Origin: Hyphomicrobiales bacterium
GTDB lineage: Bacteria > Pseudomonadota > Alphaproteobacteria > Rhizobiales > Beijerinckiaceae
DNA: 64,000 nt
Direction: 5' to 3'
Assembly (NCBI GenBank): GCA_930633525.1
Contig: CAKNFP010000002.1
Span: forward strand, 496,001-560,000
Shown: in pieces, positions 24,900 to 33,710 of the stretch
Layout: each line of letters starts with the position of its first letter
Numbering within the stretch: position 1 is the stretch's first letter
Notes under the pieces: model-generated
The model's input: only the letters and a program-made list of their open reading frames with translations
Database searches by the model: none
Told to the model about the DNA's origin: nothing
Translations under genes and position numbers: made by a program

Positions 24900-26102
24900 T
24901 TAGCCGCCGAGCTTGCAGCCCGACTCTTCAACGGTGAAGAAAGCCTTCTCGCCGGGGATCGTGCCAAGCAACTTGTAGTAATCCCACGGCCCTTTCGACT
25001 CGTTCGGCGCCTTAACCTGAAAGAGATACATGTCGTGGATGAAGCGTCCGTTGGCGAGTACCTTGCCCTTGGCAAAATTATCGTCCACGGGCGTCTCGCG
25101 GATCTTGCGGGCGACCGCATCCGCGTCCTTCGTTCCCGCCGCCTTCACGGCCTTCAGATAGTTGACGACAGTCGAGTAGGTCCCGGCGTGGATCATATTC
25201 GGCATATGGCCCGTGCGCTCGAGATAACGCTTGGAGAAGGCGCGGCTCTTGTCGTCCTTGTCCCAGTAGAAGCCTTCCGTCAGCACCAGCCCCTGCGCGG
25301 CCTGCAGCCCAAGGCCATGAACCTCCGCAAGCGTGAACAGCATGCCGGCCAGACGCTGGCCGCCGGCGACCAGGCCGAACTCCGCCGCCTGTTTGATGGA
25401 ATTCGTCGTATCGAGACCGGCATTGGCCAGACCGACGATCTTGGCGCCGGAAGCTTGCGCCTGCAGCAGGAAGGACGAGAAATCAGAGGTGTTGAGCGGA
25501 TGCCGCACCGCGCCGAGCACCTTGCCCCCCGACTGCTTGACGATGTCGCTGGTGTCCTTCTCCAATTGGTGACCGAAGGCGTAGTCGGCCGTCAGGAAGA
25601 ACCAGCTGTCGCCGCCCTCCTTCACCACCTCTCCGCCCGTGCCGACCGCCAATGAACGGGTGTCATAGGCCCAGTGAAAGCCATAGGGGGAACACATGGC
25701 ACCGGTAAGCGCGGCGGTGGCGGCACCGACCACCATGTTGATCTTCTTCTTCTCGCGGGTGATGTCCTGGACCGCCAGCGCGACCGACGATGTCGTCAGT
25801 TCCGTAATCATGTCGACACCGTCGACATCATACCACTGTCGCGCAATATTCGAGGCAATATCCGGCTTGTTCTGATGGTCAGCGGAGACGACCTCGACCT
25901 TGAGGTCGCCGAGCTCGGGCTTCATATCCTCGACCGCCATCCGGGCCGCCTCGACAGATCCCTTGCCGCCAAAGTCTGCGTAGACACCGGATTGGTCGTT
26001 CAAGACCCCAATCTTGACGCTGGTCGGAGCCTGTGCCCACGCCATTGGCGACAATGCAATCGCTGCGCATGCTGCCATAAGATTACAGGCGAAACGCCCC
26101 AT
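24900..26102 (-). CDS. Branched-chain amino acid-type ABC substrate-binding protein
   Basis: A 400-residue periplasmic binding protein of the leucine-binding class. A Sec signal peptide (MGRFACNLMAACAAIALSP, cleavage near AWA-QA about residue 23) precedes KIGVLNDQSGVYADFGGKG, the usual first strand. The form with RQWYDVDGVDMITELTTSSVA and the late block TYSTVVNYLKAV is common in soil alphaproteobacteria, where these proteins often bind aromatic acids or amides rather than leucine. The ATG at 26102 has AAAGGGAGG five bases upstream. It heads the operon SBP-livG-livF-livH-livM-dehydrogenase. Confidence 0.92.
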   Translation of the reverse strand: MGRFACNLMAACAAIALSPMAWAQAPTSVKIGVLNDQSGVYADFGGKGSVEAARMAVEDMKPELGDLKVEVVSADHQNKPDIASNIARQWYDVDGVDMITELTTSSVALAVQDITREKKKINMVVGAATAALTGAMCSPYGFHWAYDTRSLAVGTGGEVVKEGGDSWFFLTADYAFGHQLEKDTSDIVKQSGGKVLGAVRHPLNTSDFSSFLLQAQASGAKIVGLANAGLDTTNSIKQAAEFGLVAGGQRLAGMLFTLAEVHGLGLQAAQGLVLTEGFYWDKDDKSRAFSKRYLERTGHMPNMIHAGTYSTVVNYLKAVKAAGTKDADAVARKIRETPVDDNFAKGKVLANGRFIHDMYLFQVKAPNESKGPWDYYKLLGTIPGEKAFFTVEESGCKLGG

Positions 26103-26586
26103 CAAATCCTCCCTTTCAATGTCGCAGTGGCAGTTAACTCTGCCGTTGAATTGTCTCGGCCTGACGATGCTGTATCCATCGACCTGGCAGCATAGGAAAG
26201 GCATCCGCGCGCACCGCCCGCGCGCCGCCCTTTCATTCGACCATAAATCTCACCCAATCAGGTCGCTGCGTTTGATGAACAGCCATCCAGGCGTGAATCC
26301 TGGACGCGATCGCTGACCGGCATGGCCACCTGCGCGGATTGCTTCAGGCCACACCCGTATCATAGGCGTTCATGCTCCGGAGCGGAATGGCAATAGCGTG
26401 ACCTGGAACTTCGACTTTCGATCAAGATTGCTTTCGGAACGACGACGCAACGATGATGGAGATCGCGGGGATGCCTCCGGCATCAATACCGCTCTCTGCT
26501 GAATGCACAACATCGCATCGGCTCCCGATCTGAAGCAAGGAGCCGATGCGCGAAGTCACCGGATCGTTCGTCGGGGTGGGCCGCCT
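26103..26586. other. Intergenic region between two minus-strand genes
   Basis: A 484-base gap holding the promoter of the branched-chain-type importer operon and the hairpin at 26514-26550. A short inverted repeat GGCAG-N6-CTGCC lies at 26129-26144, just upstream of the binding-protein start. I see no gene. Confidence 0.6.
26514..26550 (-). terminator. Long perfect hairpin downstream of the amidase-like gene
   Basis: A perfect 12-bp stem (26514-26525 with 26539-26550, 13-base loop) lies 36 bases after the stop at 26587. There is no clear T-run on the minus strand after it, so it may be a Rho-assisted terminator or a 3' stabilising structure. Confidence 0.5.
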
Positions 26587-27282
26587 CTACATCCAGGCCT
26601 CATGCACTATGGGGTTCGTGCCAATGGTCACAATCTCGGGACCGGCCTGATCTAGCAGTTCGATGGCCGGCCTTGCCTCGCTACCAGCGGTGGACGGCGA
26701 CTGTATGCTCACATCGTCAGGCAAGCAATCTACGGCGAGGGTGGACCGCGCGGACGCTGAATGATCGTGAGCAGGTTCTGCCACCGCGTTCAAAGCGCCA
26801 ATCTGTTTGTTGCTGAGGGTTGGAAGGTCATAGAGCTCACGATCAGGTTGCCCACTTGGCCAGCGGTAGCCGAGAACCCGCGAGACCGGGAAGGCTTCGA
26901 TACTCACCGCGTCGCTCTGGTTGCCGGCCAGGACCAGGAGGTCGCTAGTCTCGGTCTTCCCGACGAGAAATCCCGCCTGCCCTTTCCAGGAAGTGGGAGA
27001 TTCGCGCCAGAGTACGACCACGCAACCGACCGCCGGCGCGTCGAGCGTGACCGGCAGATTGAGCCACTTGCGTGCAACCTGCCCAGTCCCGACAGTCTCC
27101 TCACCCGAGCTTCGAAGGATGTGATCCATGAAGGCGCCACCCCACGGCGTCTCGTCGTCACGGAACGGCGCTCCCATGTCCCGCCACCAATCGACAATGG
27201 CTGGGTTGTGCGCGGGGCCCGGAATCTCCCGCATACCGATGTGGTCGCGTGCGAGCGTCAACCATTTTACTTCTTTGGCCAT
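26587..27282 (-). CDS. TIGR02594-type peptidoglycan amidase-like protein lacking the catalytic Cys and His
   Basis: A 231-residue protein whose first 150 residues match the TIGR02594 family of NlpC/P60- or CHAP-like proteins. Recognisable blocks are ARDHIGMREIPGPAHNP, DDETPWGGAF, VVVLWRESPTSWKGQAGF, VLAGNQSDAVSIEAFP and LGYRWP. In the family the segments normally read PWC and KGHVGF; here Gly48 replaces the catalytic Cys and Gln102 replaces the His. It is therefore probably a pseudoenzyme that binds rather than cuts. The 80-residue C-terminal extension is unique and Ser/Ala-rich. No signal peptide is seen. The ATG at 27282 has GGAGA five bases upstream. Confidence 0.82.
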   Translation of the reverse strand: MAKEVKWLTLARDHIGMREIPGPAHNPAIVDWWRDMGAPFRDDETPWGGAFMDHILRSSGEETVGTGQVARKWLNLPVTLDAPAVGCVVVLWRESPTSWKGQAGFLVGKTETSDLLVLAGNQSDAVSIEAFPVSRVLGYRWPSGQPDRELYDLPTLSNKQIGALNAVAEPAHDHSASARSTLAVDCLPDDVSIQSPSTAGSEARPAIELLDQAGPEIVTIGTNPIVHEAWM

Positions 27283-27596
27283 GATTTTCTCCAATTTACC
27301 TTGATCGCCGCGCAAATACTTGACGCGCCACGGTCAATACTTGAATAATATCACAGGCAGCTCACACAAGAATCAAATAACGATTGAAGCGATGATATAC
27401 TATAATTATCTTATTCATAAGATGAACTATAAATGGCAATATAGAAGTAAATTTTGCAGAAATACTCTACTACGACATACATCCGCATGTCGAGATCGAC
27501 GCGCCTGATGCCTCCTCTACGAACGGCAGCAGGCCTTGGCAGCAGCGTACAATGGACTTTCACCCAATACCCCCCTCCTGACACTGATGGGGCGTG
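27283..27596. other. AT-rich intergenic region
   Basis: A 314-base gap, markedly AT-rich from about 27330 to 27475, between two minus-strand genes. It must hold the promoter of the amidase-like gene. No gene, terminator or clear repeat is visible. The base composition differs sharply from the flanks and may mark horizontally acquired DNA. Confidence 0.5.
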
Positions 27597-28040
27597 TCAT
27601 GGGCCCTCCAGCAGCACAGAGCCATCACGTAGATTGCAGAGGTAGCGCGCCCCTGGCGACGCGGCCTGATAGGTCGCGGGATCAATCTGCTTGAGCGTGA
27701 ACTCAACGCCATCGTCTGGATTGAAGCGCGCCCGAATGTATTCGAGCCTCATCGATCCATCAGCCGCCTCAAAAAGATGCGTCCCTGATGTCGCGATGTA
27801 AGCGCTCATCAGATTGTAGGCGTTAAAGCGGACCACAGCCATAACGGGAGGACCTCGCTCTGCCTTGTCGCCTCGGCATCTGGCAAAATCGATCACTATC
27901 GCGGGCATGGCGCCACGCGCCAGGGCGCTGCGAAATTGCTCGTACCTCATTTCCGATGCGTTCACCGGCGTCGGGAATGCCGTGCTGAATCCAACAAGCC
28001 CATTCGCCAGACAGAACCACCACGCCCGCAGCATCCGCAT
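27597..28040 (-). CDS. VirK family secreted protein
   Basis: A 147-residue exported protein of the VirK family, first described from the Agrobacterium vir region; its biochemical role is not established. A signal peptide spans about residues 1-29 (MRMLRAWWFCLANGLVGFS). The mature part shows the family layout: a helix FRSALARGAMPAIV, Cys in IDFARC, GPPVMAVVRFNAYNLM, RARFNPDDGVEFTL and a second Cys in RYLCNLRDG, which may form a disulfide with the first. Start at 28040 or 28034. No vir or type IV secretion genes are nearby, so a virulence role is not implied. Confidence 0.7.
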   Translation of the reverse strand: MRMLRAWWFCLANGLVGFSTAFPTPVNASEMRYEQFRSALARGAMPAIVIDFARCRGDKAERGPPVMAVVRFNAYNLMSAYIATSGTHLFEAADGSMRLEYIRARFNPDDGVEFTLKQIDPATYQAASPGARYLCNLRDGSVLLEGP

Positions 28041-28151
28041 TTCCCATCGAACGATATCGATAGATAATCTTATGAGCGACGCGACCGGCGCGCGGAGATC
28101 TGATCCTTCTTCATGGCGATTGGTGCTGATGGCGAGCGATGCTCAGCCAGC

Positions 28152-29627
28152 TTAGCAATGTCCCCCGCCCAGGATGAAGCGCCGGCCCGCGTGCTCGACC
28201 ATATCGACATGCTGGGCGAAGCCGCCATGATCAGCCGAAAACCGCTGGACTAGCGGCTCCTCCGGGGTGGAGCGCGTCAGGTCGCGGCCGCGCATCGTCG
28301 AGGCGGGCGCTATACCAATGAGCCTGAGAACCGTCGGCGTGATGTCGATGATCCCCGCCGGCGTGGCTGTCTGCACGCCGCGGCCTTCCTCCGTCTCGGC
28401 GCCGACGATCAGCACAGTATTGAGCTCATGCGGATTGATACCGCCATGCATGCCGCCGCCAAGCGGCACGTCGCCGGGAGTCATGACGCCGAGGCCCGGC
28501 AGCCCGTACTGATCCTCGGACAGGTCGGAGCGCAGGATGAACATGAGATCGGGCTGACGCAGATGCCCGTTGCCGATGAGGCCGAGCGACAACGTGCCCG
28601 CGATCTCGCCCTCCACGTCGTTGCGCGCGCGAGAAAACACATGGCCGACGAGCGGCTGCTCCATGAGCCAGCGCGCCATGCGACGGAGCATGGCCTGATC
28701 GTCCCCGCGCAGCCGGATCTCACCGCTAATGCCCCCCGTCACCGTCAGCATGGCATCGCTGACGTCATGTCCCATATTGACCTTGAACCCGGCCGCCGTC
28801 GCATCAGCGAACAGCGGCTGGATGGCGCCCGTCGAGATCTGGCCGTGATCGGACGCCACGATGATGGCAATGCGATCGCGGTCCGGCCGGCTCTCGACCC
28901 AATCCAGAATCTCACCCAGCGCCCGGTCGGCTTCGGCGAGACCAGCCTTGGCTTCCGGCGATCCCAGCCCCTTGTAGTGAAAGGTCGTGTCGGGTTCGTT
29001 GAACCACACGATGGCAACATCGGGCTGCAGCTTGGGGAGCACATAATCCACCATCAGCCTGGCCGCGTAGCGCATCTCGCCGAGACGCGGCAGCGCGCGC
29101 TTCGGCAACGGGCCGATATGCGCTGTCGCTTCCGCCACCGCTTCGGGCGTCTGCGTACTCTCCGGTCCATGCATGGAGAATGTCCAATGACCATTGGCCC
29201 TGGCACGCGGGTTGATGAAATGCGCAGCGCCCGCCGAACCTGTATGCACGACGGCCAGACGCCGGCCAGACTTGGCCAGCACGTCACCCAGCGTGTCGAC
29301 ATTCACCATGCGTCCGCCGTGTTGGCTCTCGGCGCGGCGGATGTGGTCGATGTCGCCGGTCTGAAAGATATCATCCGGCAGCACTTCACGGTGATAAAAG
29401 GCATTGCCGACAATGCCGTGCACTGTCGGAGGCGCACCTGTCGCGATGGACGTCGTCGCGACGCGCGTCACCGACGGAAAGACGCTGCGCGCCTCGCGGA
29501 ACCATGTGCCTCGGGCTGCGACACGCAGGATATTCGGCGTGAGCTCAGGCGATACCAGATCCGGGCGCAGGCCGTCGAATACTGTCACGATCACGCGGTC
29601 GACCATCAGCTTGCCGTCTTGCGCCAT
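28152..29627 (-). CDS. Alkaline phosphatase family protein, type I phosphodiesterase/nucleotide pyrophosphatase
   Basis: A 491-residue member of the type I phosphodiesterase/nucleotide pyrophosphatase family (alkaline phosphatase superfamily), which cleaves phosphodiesters or pyrophosphates with two metals. Asp18 (VFDGLRPD) and the nucleophile Thr54 in SVFPSVTRVATTS begin the site; WFNEPDTTFHYKG, ASDHGQ and GGMHGG supply later metal ligands. No signal peptide is seen, so it should act in the cytoplasm. It lies 54 bases after dppF and is probably the last gene of the importer operon, which is unusual for a peptide transporter and suggests a phosphorylated substrate. The start at 29627 has GAGGGA eight bases upstream. 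Confidence 0.85.
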   Translation of the reverse strand: MAQDGKLMVDRVIVTVFDGLRPDLVSPELTPNILRVAARGTWFREARSVFPSVTRVATTSIATGAPPTVHGIVGNAFYHREVLPDDIFQTGDIDHIRRAESQHGGRMVNVDTLGDVLAKSGRRLAVVHTGSAGAAHFINPRARANGHWTFSMHGPESTQTPEAVAEATAHIGPLPKRALPRLGEMRYAARLMVDYVLPKLQPDVAIVWFNEPDTTFHYKGLGSPEAKAGLAEADRALGEILDWVESRPDRDRIAIIVASDHGQISTGAIQPLFADATAAGFKVNMGHDVSDAMLTVTGGISGEIRLRGDDQAMLRRMARWLMEQPLVGHVFSRARNDVEGEIAGTLSLGLIGNGHLRQPDLMFILRSDLSEDQYGLPGLGVMTPGDVPLGGGMHGGINPHELNTVLIVGAETEEGRGVQTATPAGIIDITPTVLRLIGIAPASTMRGRDLTRSTPEEPLVQRFSADHGGFAQHVDMVEHAGRRFILGGGHC

Positions 29628-29681
29628 AGCAATTGTCCCTCGAAGGATAAGCTCACACCGCCCGCGATCGATGCGGGGTCT

Positions 29682-30668
29682 CTATGCAGCAACAGACTGA
29701 GATGAAGCAGCCGGCGCGAGATGGCAGGCCGCCAGCCGTCCGTCCGCGACACGCCGCAGCGGCGGCGTTTCACTCCGGCAAATGGCGGTCGCGCGTGGGC
29801 AGCGCGGATGAAAAGCGCAGCCAGCCGGGCGATCGACCGGATTGGGCGGATCACCCGCCAGAACGATGCGCGTGCGATCCCGGCGCCCCACAGTCGGCAC
29901 GGCCGAGACGAGCGCCTCGGTATAAGGATGGGCCGGCGTGTGAAACAGATCGTCCGGCGCGCCCTGCTCGACGATCCGGCCAAGATACATCACCGCCACC
30001 TCGTCGGCGATCTGCCGCACGACCTTGAGGTCATGGCTGATGAAGAGATACCCCATGCCGAAACGCTGCTGCAGATCCTGCAGCAAGTTGATGACCTGCG
30101 CCGCGACGGACACATCGAGGGCCGAGATCGGCTCATCGCAGACCACAAGTTGAGGATTGAGCACGAGGGCCCGCGCCAGGACGACGCGCTGTCGCTGGCC
30201 ACCCGACAGTTCGTGGGGGTAGCGCTCGAACATCGCCGCACGCAGGCCGACGGCATCGAACAATGCGAGCGCCCTCTCCCGCCGCGCCTGCACCCCGCTT
30301 TCCAGGTCATGGATGACGAGCGGCTCCACCACCTGCTCGCCCACTGTGAGGCGCCGGTCGAGCGCCGCCAGCGGGTCCTGGTGCACCATCTGCATGCGCC
30401 GACGCATGGCGCGCCACTGAGCATCGCGCGTCGCCGAGACAGCTTCCCCCGCGAAGGTGATACGGCCGCGCGTTGCGGGCAGAAGGCCCAGCACCAGCTT
30501 TGCCGTCGTCGACTTGCCGCAGCCGGATTCGCCGACCACACCGAGCGTCCGTCCCGCATCGAGCGTGAAATTGACGCCATCGACGGCGTGCAGCCAGCGC
30601 TTCTCGCCGCGATCTCCGGTGACCTGATACTGGCGCGCCAGATCTCGCACGTTCAATAGCACGCTCAC
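29682..30668 (-). CDS. Peptide/nickel-type ABC ATP-binding protein (DppF-like)
   Basis: A 328-residue DppF/OppF-class ATPase. Walker A GESGCGKST is followed by MQMVHQDPLAALDRRLTVGEQ, the signature LSGGQRQRV, Walker B LVVCDEP and the C-terminal Cys-containing oligopeptide ABC domain (CAFHPRCPRATAIC), where four Cys can bind an iron-sulfur cluster or zinc. The GTG at 30668 overlaps the dppD-type stop by four bases (GTGA), which is why I prefer it to the longer open frame from 30752. It works with the DppD-like ATPase and the two permeases from 33710 to 31885. Confidence 0.92.
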   Translation of the reverse strand: MSVLLNVRDLARQYQVTGDRGEKRWLHAVDGVNFTLDAGRTLGVVGESGCGKSTTAKLVLGLLPATRGRITFAGEAVSATRDAQWRAMRRRMQMVHQDPLAALDRRLTVGEQVVEPLVIHDLESGVQARRERALALFDAVGLRAAMFERYPHELSGGQRQRVVLARALVLNPQLVVCDEPISALDVSVAAQVINLLQDLQQRFGMGYLFISHDLKVVRQIADEVAVMYLGRIVEQGAPDDLFHTPAHPYTEALVSAVPTVGRRDRTRIVLAGDPPNPVDRPAGCAFHPRCPRATAICRSETPPLRRVADGRLAACHLAPAASSQSVAA

Positions 30669-31834
30669 GCCGACAGCCCCCTGCGCTGCTCGCCGTCCAG
30701 CCAACCCAGATCCTGCAACACGGGATCGGGCCGGCTGGCCTCGCGCTCCCATTCACGCCTCAGGGCGTCGAGCCTCAGGCAGGCCGACAGATGACCCTGA
30801 CCGGCAGGCAACAGAGACGGCACATCGCTGTTGCACGCCGCGTTCGCATGGCCGCACCGCGGTGCGAAGGCACAGCCGGGCGGCATCGCATCCGGCGAGG
30901 GCACCGTGCCGCTCACCGGCGTCAGGCGCACACGTGGCCCCTCGAGGGAGGGCAATGCGGCCATCAATCCCCGCGTATAGGGGTGGCGGGGTGAGCCGAG
31001 CAGATCATCGGTCGCCGCCGTCTCGACGACACGCCCGGCATACATGACCGCCACGCGGTCGCAGAGATCGGCGATCACACCAAGGTCGTGGGAGATCAGC
31101 ACGAGACCCATGCCTGTGTCCCGCCGGATATCGCGGATGAGGTCGAGAATCTGCGCCTGGATGGTCGCATCGAGCGCCGTGGTCGGCTCGTCGGCCACGA
31201 GCACATCCGGTTCCCCCGCCAACGCGATCGCAATCATGACGCGCTGGTTCATGCCACCTGACAGCTCGTGCGCATATTGGCGCAGACGGCGCGGCGCATC
31301 CGCGATGCCGACCCGGTCGAGCAAGCGGAGCGCTTCGCGTTCGGCCGCCTTGCCGGTCAGCCCGCGATGCAGGCGCAACGCCTCACCGATCTGCGCACCT
31401 ATACGCAGCACGGGGTTGAGGCAGCTTGTCGGATCTTGGAAGATCACACCTATACGGCCGCCCCTGACATCCGCGATTTCGCGTTCGCTGAACGCGCACA
31501 TATCCCGGCCATTGAGGAGGACACGACCAGACGTCACCGCGCGCTTGCCGAGCAGGCGCAGCGCCGCGAGCCAGGTAACACTCTTTCCGCAGCCCGATTC
31601 GCCAACAATGCCGAGCGCCTCGCCGGGCCGGAGCATCAGATCGATGCCATGCACCACAGGGGTACGGTTTCCGCCATGGGTGAAGGAAACCGTGAAGTCC
31701 TCAAGTGAGAGCAGCGGCACAGGGGCGGCAGACCCGGCAGTGGGATGCGCCAACGGCAAGAACCTCCCGGAGGGAGGGTGTTGGGGAGCAGCAATCATCA
31801 TTCCCGCATTTGCCCGCGGGATGATGACGGCCAC
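30665..31834 (-). CDS. Peptide/nickel-type ABC ATP-binding protein (DppD-like)
   Basis: A 389-residue DppD/OppD-class ATPase. Walker A GESGCGKS, the block IGVIFQDPTSCLNPVLRIG, signature LSGGMNQRVMIA and Walker B VLVADEPTTALDATIQ are standard, and the C-terminal Cys region CAFAPRCGHANAAC matches the family. The N-terminal 40 residues are Pro-rich and not conserved; the start is uncertain between GTG 31834, ATG near 31800 and a TTG behind GGGAGG near 31760. A tandem 18-bp repeat lies just upstream. Confidence 0.9.
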   Translation of the reverse strand: MAVIIPRANAGMMIAAPQHPPSGRFLPLAHPTAGSAAPVPLLSLEDFTVSFTHGGNRTPVVHGIDLMLRPGEALGIVGESGCGKSVTWLAALRLLGKRAVTSGRVLLNGRDMCAFSEREIADVRGGRIGVIFQDPTSCLNPVLRIGAQIGEALRLHRGLTGKAAEREALRLLDRVGIADAPRRLRQYAHELSGGMNQRVMIAIALAGEPDVLVADEPTTALDATIQAQILDLIRDIRRDTGMGLVLISHDLGVIADLCDRVAVMYAGRVVETAATDDLLGSPRHPYTRGLMAALPSLEGPRVRLTPVSGTVPSPDAMPPGCAFAPRCGHANAACNSDVPSLLPAGQGHLSACLRLDALRREWEREASRPDPVLQDLGWLDGEQRRGLSA

Positions 31835-31870
31835 ATGACACGCAGGTTTGATATGACAAGCAGGTTTGAT
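31835..31870. repeat. Tandem 18-bp direct repeat
   Basis: ATGACACGCAGGTTTGAT (31835-31852) is followed at once by ATGACAAGCAGGTTTGAT (31853-31870), one mismatch. It fills most of the 50-base gap between the permease stop and the DppD-like start. It looks like a recent local duplication that may have moved or altered the ATPase start. Confidence 0.8.
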
Positions 31871-31884
31871 CCCGGGCTGCCGCT

Positions 31885-32832
31885 TCAGCGGTATTCGATA
31901 CGCGGATCAACGACCGCATAGAGGATGTCGACGATCAGGCTGATGGCCATATAGATCACCAGAATAACGACGATACAGCCCTGGATCAGTGGGTAATCGC
32001 GCGTGCTGATCGCCTGGATCAGAAGCCGACCGAGGCCCGGATAGGTGAACACGGCCTCAGTCACGACAGCACCGCCGATGAAGTTCGCTACCATCAGGCC
32101 GACGATCGTGATGAAGGGCAGCAGCGCGTTCTGCATGATGTGGTACCCGACGATCTGGCGCTCGGAGACGCCCTTGGCGCGGGCCGTGCGCACATAATCG
32201 GCTCGTGCCTCGCTGACGAGCGATGCCTTGAGGAACCGCGCCAGAATGCCGGAGACATACAGGCCGAGCGTGAGGCCGGGCAAGATCAGGCTGCGCAGCG
32301 CCTGGATAGGATCCTCCCAGAGGGGAATATAGCGTGACGCCGACGGCAGCCAGCGCAACTCCACCGAGAACAGGAGGATGAGCAATATGCCGAGCCAGAA
32401 GGTCGGCACCCCAAGCGCGAGCGCATTCCAGCCGTTCAACAGGCGGTCGACCCAAGAGCCCTCCTTGACCGCGCCGGCGATGGCCACCGGAATCCCGATG
32501 AGCAAGGCGACGAGAATGGCGACCAATGCGAGTTGCAGCGTTGCCGGCAGCCGCTCGCCGATCAGTTTGGTCACAGGGTCGTGGCTATGGATCGACTGAC
32601 CGAAATCTCCGCTCAGCGCATTCATCAGCCAGTTGAAATACTGGACAGGGATGGGCCGATCGAGACCGAGCTTCCGCGTCGCGGCGGCGATTTCCTCTGC
32701 TGTCGCGTTCTCTCCGACCATCATGCCCACAGGCCCGCCCGGCACCGCGAAGATCATGGCCCAGATTGCGAAGGAGGCGATAAGAAGGACCGGGATGAGT
32801 TGCGCCAACCGGCGCAGGATAAAGCCTGTCAT
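31885..32832 (-). CDS. Peptide/nickel-type ABC permease (DppB-like)
   Basis: A 315-residue DppB/OppB-class permease. The start MTGFILRRLAQLIPVLLIAS, RKLGLDRPIPVQYFNWLMNAL, the EAA loop around RTARAKGVSERQIVGYHIMQN and the ending DILYAVVDPRIEYR are family features; about six helices. Its ATG overlaps the stop of the DppC-like gene by four bases. The set DppC-DppB-DppD-DppF with a binding protein makes a complete importer, unlike the one at 16-20 kb. Confidence 0.92.
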   Translation of the reverse strand: MTGFILRRLAQLIPVLLIASFAIWAMIFAVPGGPVGMMVGENATAEEIAAATRKLGLDRPIPVQYFNWLMNALSGDFGQSIHSHDPVTKLIGERLPATLQLALVAILVALLIGIPVAIAGAVKEGSWVDRLLNGWNALALGVPTFWLGILLILLFSVELRWLPSASRYIPLWEDPIQALRSLILPGLTLGLYVSGILARFLKASLVSEARADYVRTARAKGVSERQIVGYHIMQNALLPFITIVGLMVANFIGGAVVTEAVFTYPGLGRLLIQAISTRDYPLIQGCIVVILVIYMAISLIVDILYAVVDPRIEYR

Positions 32833-33710
32833 GGCTTGGCTCGCTCTTGCTCTCCGGGTGTCCCGGCGCTCGAACGGGGATCGAGGACCATCGACAGCTC
32901 CTTCCCGATCGTGTCGAAGGAGAGAATGGTGAGCGTCAGCACGAGGCCCGGCAGGACAGCATAATAAGGCGCTTCGTAGAGATAGGACTTGCCCGTGCGC
33001 AGCATCTCACCCCAACTCGGCGTCGGAGGCGGCACGCCGACCCCAAGGAAGGCGAGAGCGGCTTCCAGCAGAATGGCCACCGAGGACAGGACGATCACCT
33101 GCACCATCAGCGGGCTCAAGGCATTCGGCAGGATCGTGCGGAACATGATGTAGCTGGATGAGCAGCCGAAACCACGCACCGCCGAGACGAAATCGAGCTG
33201 GCGCAAGGTCAGTACCTGCGCGCGGGCAATGCGCGCGAAGCTCGGGATGCCCGCTACGCCCACGGCGACCAGCGCGGCCGTCTGGCTGCGGCCGAGCACC
33301 GCGATCAGGACCATCGCGAACAGGATGTTGGGCAGCGCCATTAACACGTCGATCAGACGCATCAGAACGGTATCGCGCCATCCGCCGAAATAACCGGCGA
33401 CCAGGCCGATCGGCACCCCGATGAGCGCTGCGATCACAACGGCGCCTGCGGCGGTGATCAATGACGTGCGAGCGCCAAAGACCACCCGCGCCATGATATC
33501 GCGGCCAAGCTCGTCGGTGCCGAACCAATGGCTGCTGGATGGCGGCTTCAGCGAGTCAACGATGTTCTGCGCCAGCGGATCGATTGGCAGGACATTCGCA
33601 AAGACCGCGCCGAAGATGACCACAGCGAGGAAGCCGACACTGAGGAAGAGGCCGAGAGGTGGCAGTGGCCGCCACCTCCGTCTGGCAAGAGAGCCGTGCT
33701 CGATGGTCAT
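32829..33710 (-). CDS. Peptide/nickel-type ABC permease (DppC-like)
   Basis: A 293-residue DppC/OppC-class permease. One helix near 18-40 precedes HWFGTDELGRDIMARVVFG; the EAA loop is around VRGFGCSSSYIMFRTILPN, and FDTIGKELSMVLDPRS ends the core. The ATG at 33710 has GGAGG eight bases upstream and gives the usual N-terminus; the open frame from 33740 would add ten residues. First gene after the binding-protein gene (160-base gap). Confidence 0.92.
   Translation of the reverse strand: MTIEHGSLARRRWRPLPPLGLFLSVGFLAVVIFGAVFANVLPIDPLAQNIVDSLKPPSSSHWFGTDELGRDIMARVVFGARTSLITAAGAVVIAALIGVPIGLVAGYFGGWRDTVLMRLIDVLMALPNILFAMVLIAVLGRSQTAALVAVGVAGIPSFARIARAQVLTLRQLDFVSAVRGFGCSSSYIMFRTILPNALSPLMVQVIVLSSVAILLEAALAFLGVGVPPPTPSWGEMLRTGKSYLYEAPYYAVLPGLVLTLTILSFDTIGKELSMVLDPRSSAGTPGEQERAKP

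Noticed and set aside
27283..27596. Insertion sequence or phage remnant in the AT-rich gap
   Set aside because: No transposase or integrase fragments, terminal repeats or target duplications were visible.
27597..28040. Virulence (Ti-plasmid) region
   Set aside because: VirK-like proteins occur widely in non-pathogens and no other vir or type IV secretion gene is present.
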